Part shown: positions 1-9,100 of the stretch, in pieces
Layout of the letters: each line of letters begins with the position of its first letter
Numbering within the stretch: the stretch's first letter is position 1
Source of the DNA: an uncultured Collinsella sp.
GTDB lineage: Bacteria > Actinomycetota > Coriobacteriia > Coriobacteriales > Coriobacteriaceae
Direction of reading: 5' to 3'
Length of the DNA: 49,865 nt
NCBI GenBank assembly: GCA_900543505.1
Contig: UQSB01000011.1
Coordinates: 1 to 49,865, forward strand
Made by a program: the position numbers and the translations under genes
Notes under the pieces: model-generated
Seen by the model: only the letters and a program-made list of their open reading frames with translations
Database searches by the model: none
What the model was told of the DNA's origin: nothing

Positions 1-150
1 CCGAGATTTCCCCCTTTCGCTCCGGCTGCAAGCAGAGTCGCTCAGGAGGAAACTCGGCCCCTCCCGCCCCGGCCTGCGGTGACTTGGCTGCACCGTGTGC
101 TGCCGAAGGGGCTTTGCGCGATGACTAGGGCTGAATAAAAAGTGAGTGTG

Positions 151-180
151 GGCGACGTCGTTCGTTTGAACGACGGCGCC
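151..180 (-). terminator. Rho-independent terminator of the GntR gene
   Basis: Read on the minus strand, a hairpin with arms GTCGTTC and GAACGAC (extended by GGCG/CGCC) and an AAAC loop lies just past the stop of the GntR gene. It is followed about nine bases later by a TTTTTATT tract. The 150 bases before it, up to the window edge, hold no gene that I can support. Confidence 0.7.
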
Positions 181-192
181 CGCGTTTTGGAT

Positions 193-975
193 TTATTGGG
201 CTGTGGCGGTGAAGGTTGTTTTGTCGGCGGCGATGTGCACGTGCAGCTTTGCCTGACCGTCGCAGCTGATGAGCACGCCTACCTCGAACGGGGTTCCCGT
301 CTTGTCGTAGGTCGAACGCACGATGCGCATCGCCGCCTTGCCGGTGTTCTGTCCCAAAAGGCACGCCTCATGCTTGTCGAGGTTGACCGTCTCGTAGACG
401 GCATCGACGCTTGCGGGCAGGATGCCGGTCTTTTCCGCGATATAGGCGTAGAGCGAGCCATCCACGTCTTTGCGCGTGAGCTCGGGGCAAAGTGACACGG
501 GGATATAGACGTAGTTGAGCTCCATGGGTTTGTCGTTGGCGAGACGCAGGCGGCGAATCTCCCAGACGGGTGTCCCTTCGGGCACTTTGAGCCCAGAGGC
601 GATGCCGCGGACGGCCGGTATGCTTGAAAAGGTGAGAATCTGCGAGCTCGGAACCCGTCCCGCTTCGCGCATCCGCGCGCTGAAATTCAGGGCCAGGTCG
701 ATGCCGGGTGCTGAAGTTTGGGGCTTGATGAACGTGCCCTGCCCGCGTTTGCGCACCACGCGCCCCTCGATGACGAGATCTTGGAAGCAACGGCGCACGG
801 TCGCGCGCGATAACTCCAGCCGCTCACAGATTTCGAGCTCGCGCGGCAGCGGCGTCTTGGTGTCGAACGCCTGGCTGGCGATAAGCAGGGCGATTCGATG
901 TTTAAGTTGGACATAGAGCGGCGTATCACCGCTGCGGTCGAAGGGTTCGGAGGCGAGAAACGAGATCATATCCAT
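193..975 (-). CDS. GntR/HutC-family transcriptional regulator (UTRA domain)
   Basis: Predicted DNA-binding repressor of 260 residues. Residues about 8-75 form the GntR winged helix (PLYVQLKHRIALLI, then RELEICERLELSRATVRRCFQDL and the wing RKRGQGTF). Residues about 85-255 form a UTRA effector domain with the usual EIRRLR and RSTY strands, which in this family binds a phosphosugar or a similar small ligand. I chose ATG 975 because GGAGGT lies 5 bases upstream; a start at 1008 would place that ribosome site inside the gene. It is divergent from a complete mannose-family PTS, so it most likely controls that operon and itself through the repeats at 1151-1197. The ligand is unknown. Confidence 0.9.
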   Translation of the reverse strand: MDMISFLASEPFDRSGDTPLYVQLKHRIALLIASQAFDTKTPLPRELEICERLELSRATVRRCFQDLVIEGRVVRKRGQGTFIKPQTSAPGIDLALNFSARMREAGRVPSSQILTFSSIPAVRGIASGLKVPEGTPVWEIRRLRLANDKPMELNYVYIPVSLCPELTRKDVDGSLYAYIAEKTGILPASVDAVYETVNLDKHEACLLGQNTGKAAMRIVRSTYDKTGTPFEVGVLISCDGQAKLHVHIAADKTTFTATAQ

Positions 976-1008
976 GGGGTACCTCCATGTCGTGGGCGTA
1001 CGTGACAT

Positions 1009-1283
1009 GGTCTGACACTGCGGGGCAAACCGGAGATGCCAGGCCCGATTCTTGCTGGTATGTATGGTGCATGAAGAACATAAAACATTTATCAGGCAAT
1101 CTACCTGCTATTTTAAAAAAAATTAGAATAAAAAATAATTTAGGCACAAAAATAGTTGCTACCGTTAACCGATGAATAGTTGCCGTTCGCAACTATTTTC
1201 TTGTACCGAACATGCCCCGGCGCAACAATAATCTCAGCAAAAAGCAAAGCCGTGCGACACACGGCAGGTCGAGAGGAGACCGC
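1009..1283. promoter_or_regulatory. Divergent promoter region between GntR regulator and PTS operon
   Basis: This 275-base gap carries the promoters of both units. Its middle (about 1080-1200) is far more AT-rich than the flanks, with runs such as TTTTAAAAAAAATTAG. The half-sites listed separately at 1151-1197 sit next to the PTS side. No coding sequence is apparent; an ATG at 1212 opens the PTS EIIA frame but has no ribosome site. Confidence 0.6.
1151..1197. promoter_or_regulatory. Candidate operator: three AATAGTTGC half-sites
   Basis: AATAGTTGC occurs at 1151-1159 and 1175-1183 (24 bases apart, direct), and its exact reverse complement GCAACTATT at 1189-1197. The last two form a dyad with a CGTTC centre. 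The position, upstream of the PTS genes and divergent from a GntR regulator, fits the binding site of that regulator. This is inferred from sequence symmetry only. Confidence 0.6.
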
Positions 1284-1718
1284 ATGCGGTATCTGGTAAT
1301 GGTCAGTCACGGAACGCTCGCTCCCGGACTGCACAGTGTCCTCAAGATGCTCGGCAATGACGCCCCGAACATCTTGTCGACGAGTCTCGTGGACGGCATG
1401 GGCGCTGACGAGTATGTCGAGAACGTCAAGGCGATGCTCGCTCCCGTTGCCGCCGATGACGAGGTTGTCCTGCTCGGTGACATCCTGGGCGGATCGCCGC
1501 TCACCAATGCCATGAACACGCTGGCCGAGAAGGGCCTGCTCGCCCACACCATTGCCTTCGGCGGTATGAATCTGCCCATGGCTATGACCGCCATGATGGG
1601 GCTTGCCACCATGGACCTGGATTCCCTCAAGCAGATGATGCTGCAGGAGGGCAAGAACGGTATGTCCGAGCTCGTTGTCCCGACCGATGACGCCGACGAC
1701 GAGGACGACGACATCTAG
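1284..1718 (+). CDS. PTS mannose/sorbose-family EIIA component
   Basis: Cytoplasmic phosphocarrier of 144 residues that takes phosphate from HPr and passes it to EIIB. The N-terminal VSHGTLAPG places the phosphorylated histidine at residue 9, and GDILGGSPLTNA is the usual core loop of EIIA-Man. The start is ATG 1284, preceded by GAGAGGAG; the in-frame ATG at 1212 has no ribosome site and would add 24 unrelated residues. It is the first gene of a four-gene EIIA-EIIB-EIIC-EIID operon. Unusually, it ends in a strongly acidic tail (DDADDEDDDI) that resembles the tail of the EIIC in the same operon. Sugar specificity cannot be read from the sequence. Confidence 0.93.
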   Translation: MRYLVMVSHGTLAPGLHSVLKMLGNDAPNILSTSLVDGMGADEYVENVKAMLAPVAADDEVVLLGDILGGSPLTNAMNTLAEKGLLAHTIAFGGMNLPMAMTAMMGLATMDLDSLKQMMLQEGKNGMSELVVPTDDADDEDDDI

Positions 1719-1797
1719 GCAGCGCATCCGCCCAAATTTTCGTGATGGAGCGGGGGTTAAGAGGAAAGACCCCCGGTGATAAAGAAAGGGAGAACGC

Positions 1798-2286
1798 ATG
1801 ATTTCGTTCATCCGTATTGACGACCGTATGATCCATGGACAGACCGTTACCCGCTGGGCCCTCGAGTATCCCTGCGACGGTCTTATCGCCGTCAACGACG
1901 CTGCAGCGTCCAACCCCGTGCTCAAGGAGGCCTACAAGAGTGCCTCGGGCAAGAAGACGTTCGTGTGGACCAAGGAGCACTTCAAGGAGGTCTCCGAGAA
2001 GGTTCTCAAGTCCGACACCAAGTACTTCCTGATCACCAAGAACCCGCTCGACATGAAGGAACTTCTCGTCGATTTTGGCTTTAAGCCCGGCATGGACCGC
2101 ATCATCGTCGGTCCCTGCAACGATCGCCCCGGCACCACCAAGCTCGGCAACAACCAGTCGATCACGCAGGAAGAGGCCCAGGCGCTCGAAGATCTCACCA
2201 ACGCCGGCTACACGGTCGAGTTCGCCCTTATCAAGGAGAAGTCCATCGGTGAGTGGCCCAAGTTCCGCGGTCAGTTTGGCTTCTAG
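1798..2286 (+). CDS. PTS mannose/sorbose-family EIIB component
   Basis: Cytoplasmic EIIB of 162 residues, which transfers phosphate from EIIA to the incoming sugar. The family signature IRIDDRMIHGQTVTRW is at the N-terminus, with the phosphorylated histidine at residue 13. AAAGGGAG precedes ATG 1798. It lies 79 bases after EIIA and 72 bases before EIIC, in the same operon. Length and sequence are normal for the family; unlike in E. coli ManX, EIIA and EIIB are separate proteins. Confidence 0.95.
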   Translation: MISFIRIDDRMIHGQTVTRWALEYPCDGLIAVNDAAASNPVLKEAYKSASGKKTFVWTKEHFKEVSEKVLKSDTKYFLITKNPLDMKELLVDFGFKPGMDRIIVGPCNDRPGTTKLGNNQSITQEEAQALEDLTNAGYTVEFALIKEKSIGEWPKFRGQFGF

Positions 2287-2358
2287 TTAGGCGCCAGCCG
2301 CATTTTGGTATCTACAGCCCTTGGTGAAAGGGGCTGAGGAATAAAGAAAGGGGAAAGC

Positions 2359-3216
2359 ATGGCAATCAATGCATTCCAAGCCGCGCTGTTCGGCCTGTTC
2401 GCCTGCCTGGCATCACTGCCTGGCATGGGCGGCACGACGATCGGCAACTACACTCTGGGTCGTCCTCTGGTCGCCGGCCTCATCGTCGGCATCATCATGG
2501 GCGATATGCAGACGGGCATCCTCGTCGGCGCTGCCATCCAGGTTGTCTACATCGCTCTCGTGACCCCCGGCGGAACCGTCTCCGCCGACGTCCGCGCCGT
2601 GTCCTATATCGGCATCCCGCTGGCGATCCTCGCCATCAAGAACTCGGGCATCGATCCCGCCTCCGCTGAGGCTGCCGGCATGGCCGCATCCCTCGGTGCC
2701 GCCGTCGGCACGCTCGGCACTGTGCTCTTCTATGGCACCGCCACCATCAACCTGGTGTGGCAGGGCATGGGCTGGAAGTGGCTCGAGAAGGGCGACCTCC
2801 ACAAGCTCTACCTGGTCAACAACGTTCTGCCTTGGATCGGTCACATCGTCTGCTCGTTCCTCCCGACGTTCATCATCACCATGGGCGGCACCGCCATGGT
2901 CGACCTCATGAAGACCTACATGCCCATGGACGGCATCGCGATGAAGACGCTGTTCACCGTCGGCTCGCTGCTGCCTACCGTCGGTATCGCCATCCTGCTC
3001 AAGCAGGTCATCTCTAAGCCCACGGACTTCCTGACGTTCTTCTTCGGCTTCACCCTGTCCGCTGTTATGGGCTGCAACCTGATCGCCGCTGCCGGCATCG
3101 GCTGCTTCTTCGCCCTGATCAACTATGAGATCGCTTCGCTCAAGATCGACCTCGCAAACGCTCCCAAGGCGGCTATCGCCTCAGGCTCCGATGATGAGGA
3201 AGAGGAGGACATCTAA
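2359..3216 (+). CDS. PTS mannose/sorbose-family EIIC component (membrane)
   Basis: Integral membrane subunit of 285 residues that forms the sugar channel with EIID. It has several hydrophobic helices and the family motifs GNYTLGRPLVAGLIVGIIMGD near residues 29-49 and VVYIALVTPGGTVSAD near 62-77. AAAGGGG precedes the ATG. The stop overlaps the EIID start by one base (TAATG), so the two are translationally coupled. The cytoplasmic C-terminus ends in SDDEEEEDI, an acidic tag like that of EIIA in this operon. Confidence 0.95.
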   Translation: MAINAFQAALFGLFACLASLPGMGGTTIGNYTLGRPLVAGLIVGIIMGDMQTGILVGAAIQVVYIALVTPGGTVSADVRAVSYIGIPLAILAIKNSGIDPASAEAAGMAASLGAAVGTLGTVLFYGTATINLVWQGMGWKWLEKGDLHKLYLVNNVLPWIGHIVCSFLPTFIITMGGTAMVDLMKTYMPMDGIAMKTLFTVGSLLPTVGIAILLKQVISKPTDFLTFFFGFTLSAVMGCNLIAAAGIGCFFALINYEIASLKIDLANAPKAAIASGSDDEEEEDI

Positions 3217-4043
3217 TGGCAGAGAAGAAGAAACTCTCTAAGAAAACGCTTGCCAAGTCGTTCCGCAACTGGTCCTATGGCAACCTGACTTGCTTCTCGC
3301 AGGAGCACATGCAGACCTTCGGTTACCTGTGCGCCATGCTTCCGATCGTCGAGGAGCTCTATGACACGCCCGAGGAGCAGAAGCAGGCCCTCCAGACCTA
3401 CTCCGCGTTCTTCAACACCGAGCCGCAGATCGGCACCATGATTGTCGGCGTCACCGCCGGCCTCGAGGAGGCTCGCGCAAACGGCGAGGCCATCGACGAC
3501 GACGCCATCAACGGCATCCGCGCCGGCCTCATGGGCCCGCTCGCCGGCCTTGGCGACTCGCTGATCGTCGGTACCCTGATCCCGATCCTGCTCGGTATCG
3601 CCCTCGGTCTCTCGACCGGCGGCTCTCCGCTCGGTGCCATCTTCTATATCGTCGTGTGGAACCTGCTCATGTTCCTTGGCATGCGCTTTGCCTACAACCA
3701 GGGCTATGAGCTCGGCGGCAAGGCGGTCGAGGCGCTGGTCGGCCCCAAGGCCAAGGCTCTGCGTGATTCCATCGTGATGGTTGGTACCATGGTCATCGGT
3801 GCCGTGGGCGCAACTTGGGTCTCCATCACCTGCAGCCCCAACCTGGTGCTGCCCGGCGGCGGTAAGTTCCAGGACACCCTCGATGGCATCTATCCGCACC
3901 TGCTGCCGATGGTCTTCATCATCTTCTGCTGGTACATGATGACCAAGAAGAAGGTCAACCCCATCGTTATGATGCTGATCCTCGTTGTGATCGCATTTGT
4001 GGGCGTTGTTATTGGCTTCTTCGACCCGGCACTGAGCTACTAG
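3216..4043 (+). CDS. PTS mannose/sorbose-family EIID component (membrane)
   Basis: Membrane subunit of 275 residues, partner of EIIC. The typical features are FRNWSYGNLTCFSQEHMQTFGY near the N-terminus, FFNTEPQIGTMIVGV in the middle, LMGPLAGLGDSLIVGTLIPI before the membrane part, and a C-terminal group of hydrophobic helices. It is the last gene of the operon and shares one base with EIIC. A strong terminator follows. The substrate is not predictable. Confidence 0.95.
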   Translation: MAEKKKLSKKTLAKSFRNWSYGNLTCFSQEHMQTFGYLCAMLPIVEELYDTPEEQKQALQTYSAFFNTEPQIGTMIVGVTAGLEEARANGEAIDDDAINGIRAGLMGPLAGLGDSLIVGTLIPILLGIALGLSTGGSPLGAIFYIVVWNLLMFLGMRFAYNQGYELGGKAVEALVGPKAKALRDSIVMVGTMVIGAVGATWVSITCSPNLVLPGGGKFQDTLDGIYPHLLPMVFIIFCWYMMTKKKVNPIVMMLILVVIAFVGVVIGFFDPALSY

Positions 4044-4065
4044 TCATCATCCCCTGGCCCCCTGT

Positions 4066-4103
4066 AAGGCCGTGCGGCCTCAACCGCACGGCCTTCTGAT
4101 TTT
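4066..4103 (+). terminator. Rho-independent terminator of first PTS operon
   Basis: AAGGCCGTGCGG and CCGCACGGCCTT form a perfect 12-bp stem with a CCTCAA loop, followed by CTGATTTT, 22 bases after the EIID stop. Confidence 0.85.
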
Positions 4104-4238
4104 GCGCCGCCCTTCAAGGGCAATATGGCCAGCGACCTCCATCGCCTACACGACACCCGCTATATTGCTCTTGAAAGATGACGTATTCGATAAACGATGG
4201 ACTTGCGCATGATGCACACTTTGCACGAGGAGGACCAT

Positions 4239-4565
4239 ATGCACGAGAAACACGGACACGACCTTTCGCGCGACGACTTGATCCGCGAGGCAAAGATGCA
4301 GACCGATGCTATTCAGCGGCTCAACGTTTGGCTGCGCCTGGGCTATTCGCTCGTGGCGATTGGCTTTTTGATGGGGATGTGGGGTATGCAGGGAGGCCCC
4401 GGCTGGGGTGTCCCCGTGGGCATCGTGTGCCTGGTGGTGGGCACTCCGCTTTCGATCGTGCTTAAGGTTGGCACGACCAACGCCAAAAAGAATGTCGAGC
4501 GCATGCTTGAGGCCGCGGGTATCGACGTTGAGGAGCTTATGCGACGCAAGAAGGACGAGCAATAG
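4239..4565 (+). CDS. Small membrane protein of unknown function
   Basis: I do not recognise this 108-residue protein. It starts with a histidine-rich stretch (HEKHGHDLSRDD), has a short amphipathic part, then two hydrophobic segments at about residues 32-50 and 58-75 separated by a Gly/Trp-rich turn, and a charged C-terminal helix ending ELMRRKKDEQ. Both ends are probably cytoplasmic. The start is chosen at ATG 4239 because GAGGAGGA lies 5 bases upstream; an earlier in-frame ATG at 4197 has no such site. It stands 69 bases before a MarR regulator in the same direction, but no shared function can be inferred. Confidence 0.7.
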   Translation: MHEKHGHDLSRDDLIREAKMQTDAIQRLNVWLRLGYSLVAIGFLMGMWGMQGGPGWGVPVGIVCLVVGTPLSIVLKVGTTNAKKNVERMLEAAGIDVEELMRRKKDEQ

Positions 4566-4633
4566 ACTTCCGCGTTGGGGTATCATAAATAATTGTTGCG
4601 AATGTTAACTAATGTACGGCAAATGACGGTTTT

Positions 4634-5110
4634 ATGGCCCTTCTAGAGTTGCAAAGGACAATATCCCCAGTGGATTACGATGACGTTGCTCGAAAACTGA
4701 TCGTGTACTCACGTTCCCTTGCCAAGGGATCCTTGAGTGCTGCCGGCGGCGCCAGTGTGGGCGAGGCGCCGGTTTTACAGTATCTATCGGGTATTGACGG
4801 TGATGTCATTCCCTCCGAGATTGCCAAGAAGCTGAAATTCTCCCGTGCGCGCATGTCGCATATCTTGGATTCACTCGAGAGCAAGGGTTACGTTCAGCGC
4901 AGGACCGATCCAAACGATCGTCGGCGTGTGCTGGTGAGCATTACCGAGGAAGGCCGTGATTTCGCGGCGAAAAAAAATGCCGAGAGTGTGGCATCGCTCT
5001 CGAAACAACTCTCAGCGCTCGGCGAGCACGATGCTCAGGAGCTCGTGCGCATCCTGAATAAAGCCTACAGCCTTACCTATGATGCCGACGACTACCTGGA
5101 CAATCTATAA
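4634..5110 (+). CDS. MarR-family winged-helix transcriptional regulator
   Basis: Predicted dimeric DNA-binding regulator of 158 residues. The helix-turn-helix is visible in PSEIAKKLKFSRARMSHILDSLESKGYV, followed by the typical MarR wing RRTDPNDRRRVLVSIT and C-terminal dimerisation helices. No good ribosome site precedes ATG 4634, so the exact start is uncertain. The upstream gap contains an AT-rich stretch that could hold its promoter. The target genes are unknown; the next gene downstream is 0.4 kb away. Confidence 0.88.
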   Translation: MALLELQRTISPVDYDDVARKLIVYSRSLAKGSLSAAGGASVGEAPVLQYLSGIDGDVIPSEIAKKLKFSRARMSHILDSLESKGYVQRRTDPNDRRRVLVSITEEGRDFAAKKNAESVASLSKQLSALGEHDAQELVRILNKAYSLTYDADDYLDNL

Positions 5111-5551
5111 GGATAAAGACAGACATTTAGGTGCATCTTGAAATGCATCCGGGCCAATTGTGCCCATCAGCCACCGTCAACCTCTCATTCCAAACCAAAT
5201 CAGCCAACGTACGTCATGGCAATCCCCGGTAGGTCGCAGGGTGGCGGCTGAGCCTTTCCCTCGGGAAACTTCGCGAAGCCCAGTTCCCGAGGGAAAGGTA
5301 TGGTCTGTGTAATACCAGATAAACAGTACATTTTTGCTAGATTGGTATTTGACTGAAGAACCAATTGGTATGGCTTATTAAGCCCACCTTGCCGTTGACG
5401 CTCATTTTACTGCCGCTGGTGGACTTCCGAACTTGGTTGCGCAAGTGCTCCCATATATTGATATGACCTAGTAGGTGGCTATCTGGTTACTACCAGTTGG
5501 CCCCTTGGTAACGGGTGGCCCCATTGTGCGGAATGTACCGAACATCCCCGT
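5111..5551. other. Intergenic region of 441 bases without a gene
   Basis: No convincing coding sequence. It contains a weak hairpin GGTGCAT/ATGCATC at 5129-5151, the long inverted repeat listed at 5253-5298, and an AT-rich part (5310-5400) that could carry the promoter of the large glycosidase gene downstream. A stretch at 5476-5525 repeats TTGG/GGTAAC-type elements imperfectly. Confidence 0.5.
5253..5298. repeat. 15-bp perfect inverted repeat
   Basis: CCTTTCCCTCGGGAA at 5253-5267 and TTCCCGAGGGAAAGG at 5284-5298 are exact reverse complements around a 16-base centre that contains its own palindrome CTTCGCGAAG. There is no T-tract on either side, so it is not a standard terminator. It may be an RNA structure, a protein-binding site or a REP-like unit. 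Confidence 0.7.
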
Positions 5552-6127
5552 TTGATACGTTTTCCCATGCTGCCGGGGGGGGGCGTCCTCGGCATGTCGG
5601 AAGAAAGGAGCCCAGGTGCGCAGGAATTCCATTTTTACAAACGGTGGGTGAAGGGAAGCGCGGTCCTCGTTGCCACTGCAGCGACGCTCGTGTTTGCCAA
5701 TCCCCAGCAGGCGATTGCCACGCCACTCAAGGGCGTCGACTCAGCGACCGTGTCCCAGTCTGCCTCGAATGTCGTCGACATCGATTTCGCTGACGGCATC
5801 AAGGGCCGTATTACGTTCCTCGAGGACGGTATTTTCCGTTATAACGTCGACCCCAAGGGTGAGTTTTCCGATTACGCCACACCGCGCAGTAAGTCCCACA
5901 CGGCTAAAATCCAGGCTCAGCCCGATACCTCGGACACCTACAGCAAGCCGAGTGCGACGGTTGCCGACAAGGGCGACACTATCGAGATCACCGGCGGAAA
6001 GGCGACCGTGATCCTGGACAAGGCGACTGGCAAGATGAGTATCAAGTCAGGCGACCGTGTCGTGGTTTCCGAGTCCGCGTCCCTCGACCTTGATAAGAAG
6101 GGTACCGTCCAGACGCTCGCCAAGTAG
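5552..6127 (+). pseudogene. 5' part of GH31 glycosidase, cut by in-frame TAG
   Basis: N-terminal piece of the large surface glycosidase that continues in the same frame after the amber codon at 6125-6127. It contains a secretion signal (KRWVKGSAVLVATAATLVFA, cleavage near QAIA-TP) and the start of the N-terminal beta-sandwich of GH31 (FADGIKGRITFLEDGIFRYNVDP). The start is unclear. In-frame ATGs at 5552 and 5594 lack a good ribosome site, and the reading between them crosses a run of nine G (5575-5583). A GTG at 5616 with GAAAGGAG 5 bases upstream would begin MRRNSIFTN, an ideal signal-peptide start, but that frame stops at 5646 and would need one extra base to join the glycosidase. So there may be two lesions. 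Confidence 0.75.
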
Positions 6128-9100
6128 AAGTCCGAGAACTTCTTTGGCGGCGGCACCCAGAACGGACGCTTCCTGCACACCAACCAGACCATCGCCATCT
6201 CCAACACGAACAACTGGACTGATGGCGGCGTTGCCTCGCCCAACCCGTTTTATTGGACGAGTGACGGCTACGGCGTACTCCGAAACACGTTTGCAGAGGG
6301 TTCCTACGACTTCGGTTCCACGGACTCATCGACGGTCACGACTTTGCACAGCGAGAATGAGTTTGATGCCTACTACTTCGTGGCGACCAACGAGGGCGCT
6401 TCGAACGTGGCAACCGAGATGCTGCAGGACTACTACAAGGTGACCGGTAACCCGGTACTGCTGCCCGAGTACGGGTTCTACCTTGGTCATCTTAATGCCT
6501 ATAACCGTGATGGCTGGTCAACGACCTCGGGTCAAAAGAAGTGGGAGACCAAGGGCAGCAAGTCCTCGAGCGAGAAGGGCGACGTTAAGTACGAGTCTGG
6601 CATGTCGACGGGCTACAAGCTCGACGGCACACTTGCGGCCGAGACGCTCAATGGTGAGGGCCCTTCGGTTGATACCGAGAACATGAAAGCGACCGATTTC
6701 GACCGCCAGTTCTCTGCTCGGCAGGTTATCGATGACTACGAGGACAACGACATGCCGCTCGGTTGGTTCCTGCCGAACGACGGCTACGGCGCCGGCTATG
6801 GCCAGAACGGTTACTACAAGACCGGCGGCGTCAACTCCGACGGAACGAGCTCGGCTGACCGTCTTAACGCCGTGCGTGCCAATGTCGACAACCTTAAGAA
6901 GTTCACCGAGTATGCCAACTCCAAGGGTGTGAGCACGGGCTTGTGGACCCAGTCCAACCTTGAGCCCGACAGCAACTCCGAGACCCCGTGGCACCTGCTT
7001 CGCGACTTCGACGCCGAGGTCAAGACGGGAGGCATCTCTACCCTTAAGACCGACGTCGCCTGGGTTGGATCTGGCTACTCCTTTGGTCTTAATGGCATCA
7101 AGACAGCTTATGACACGGTGACGACCGGCGCAAACAAGCGCCCCAACATCATCACGCTCGATGGTTGGGCCGGCACGCAGCGCTTTGGTGGCATTTGGAC
7201 CGGCGACCAGTATGGCGGTAACTGGGAGTACATTCGCTTCCATATCCCCACGTATATCGGTCAGAGTCTTTCGGGCAACCCCAACATCGGCTCCGACATG
7301 GATGGCATCTTTGGCGGCGACCCCATCATCTCTGCGCGTGACTACCAGTGGAAGACGTTCACGCCCTCTATGCTTGACATGGACGGTTGGGGCACCTACC
7401 GTAAATCGCCCATGACGCACGGCGATCCCTACACAGGCATCTCGCGCTTCTACCTCAAGCTCAAGGCGCAGCTCATGCCCTATATCTACACGAGCGCGGC
7501 CTCGGCGGCCAACATCGACACGGGTAACGGCGATGTCGGCCTGCCCATGATCCGCGCCATGCTGCTTTCCGACAACTCCGAGTACGCCGCAAGCACTTCG
7601 ACGCAGTACCAGTATATGTTCGGTGAGAACTTCCTAGTGGCACCGGTGTATCAGGATACCCAGGCAGACGAGAACGGCAACGACATTCGCAATGGGATTT
7701 ACCTCCCCAACTACGGCACCGACGAGAATCCCACCATCTGGATCGATTACTTCTCGGGTAAGCAGTATCGTGGCGGCCAGGTTCTCAACAACTACGAGGC
7801 TCCGCTTTGGAAGCTGCCGCTGTTTGTGAAGGCCAACGCTATCGTGCCGATGTACGCCGAGAACAACAACCCCGAGGCCGTGAGTGAGACCAACACCAAG
7901 GGTACCGACCGCAGCCAGCGTATCGTCGAGTTCTTCGCCACCGAGGGCGACGGCACCTTTACGCAGTACGAGGACGACGGCTCCTCCATCGAGAACAACA
8001 CGACTGAGGACGATTCCTACGGTACGATCGACAATATCTCCTACGGTGAGCATGTGAGCACCGTCTACAGATCCAAGGCCGCAGGCGGCACCGCGACCTT
8101 TACCGCCGAAGCCTCGCAGGGTGGCTACAACGGCTACGACTCCAGCCGCACCACGACCTTCGTGGCCAATGTGTCCGCCGAGCCCACGAGCGTTGTCGCC
8201 AAGAACGGCGGATCCGCACTCAACGTGGTTGAGGTCGACTCGCAGGAGACCTTTGACGCCAAGACCCCCGAGGCCGGCCAGGCGGTCTACTTCTACAGCG
8301 AGACCCCCAACCTCAACCACTACGGCAGCGATGCGGACGGCACCGAGGCCGAGCAGGGCGAGAGCTTCAACAACACCAAGATCACCACGAACCCCAAGGT
8401 CTACGTCAAGTTCGCGAAGACCGATGTTGCTGCAGCGGCGCAGACGCTTGAGCTGGGCGGTTTCGTGAACGCCGACGCCACGCTCGCAGCCGATCGCCTC
8501 AACGAGAACCTCTCCGCACCCACGAACCTTGCTGCCCCCGAGGACGTCACGACCCCAACGAGCATCAAGCTCACCTGGGGAAAGGTCGATGGTGCTACCT
8601 CCTACGACCTTAAGGTCGACGGCACTGTGTTTGCCGTGGGTGATGCGGCCGAGTTCACGCACACCGACCTCGCCTACAATAGCAAGCACACCTACCAGAT
8701 TCGTTCGCGCAACGCCGAGGGTTACTCCGCCTGGAGCGATGTGCTCGAGGCGAACTCCGCACTCGATCCGTGGCGGAACGTCCCCGACGCCGAGCAAATC
8801 ACCTGGGAGGGATCGCTTTACGGCAGTCATAAGGCCGAGCTCGCCTTCGACCATGAGTTCCAGTCGGGCGACGGCGGTTTCCACTCCGGTGGCAACGATC
8901 TGGGCAAGGCGCTTACCGTTGACTATGGACGCGCTTACAAGCTCGATAAGCTCGAGTACTATCCGCGCGATGACGCCGGCAACGGCACTGTGACCAAGAT
9001 GCGTGTTGAGACGAGTCTCGATGGCGTCCACTGGACGAGCCAGGAGGTCGATTGGGCACGTTCCGCTGATTGTAAGACGGTAGCGTTTGACGGCACCGTG

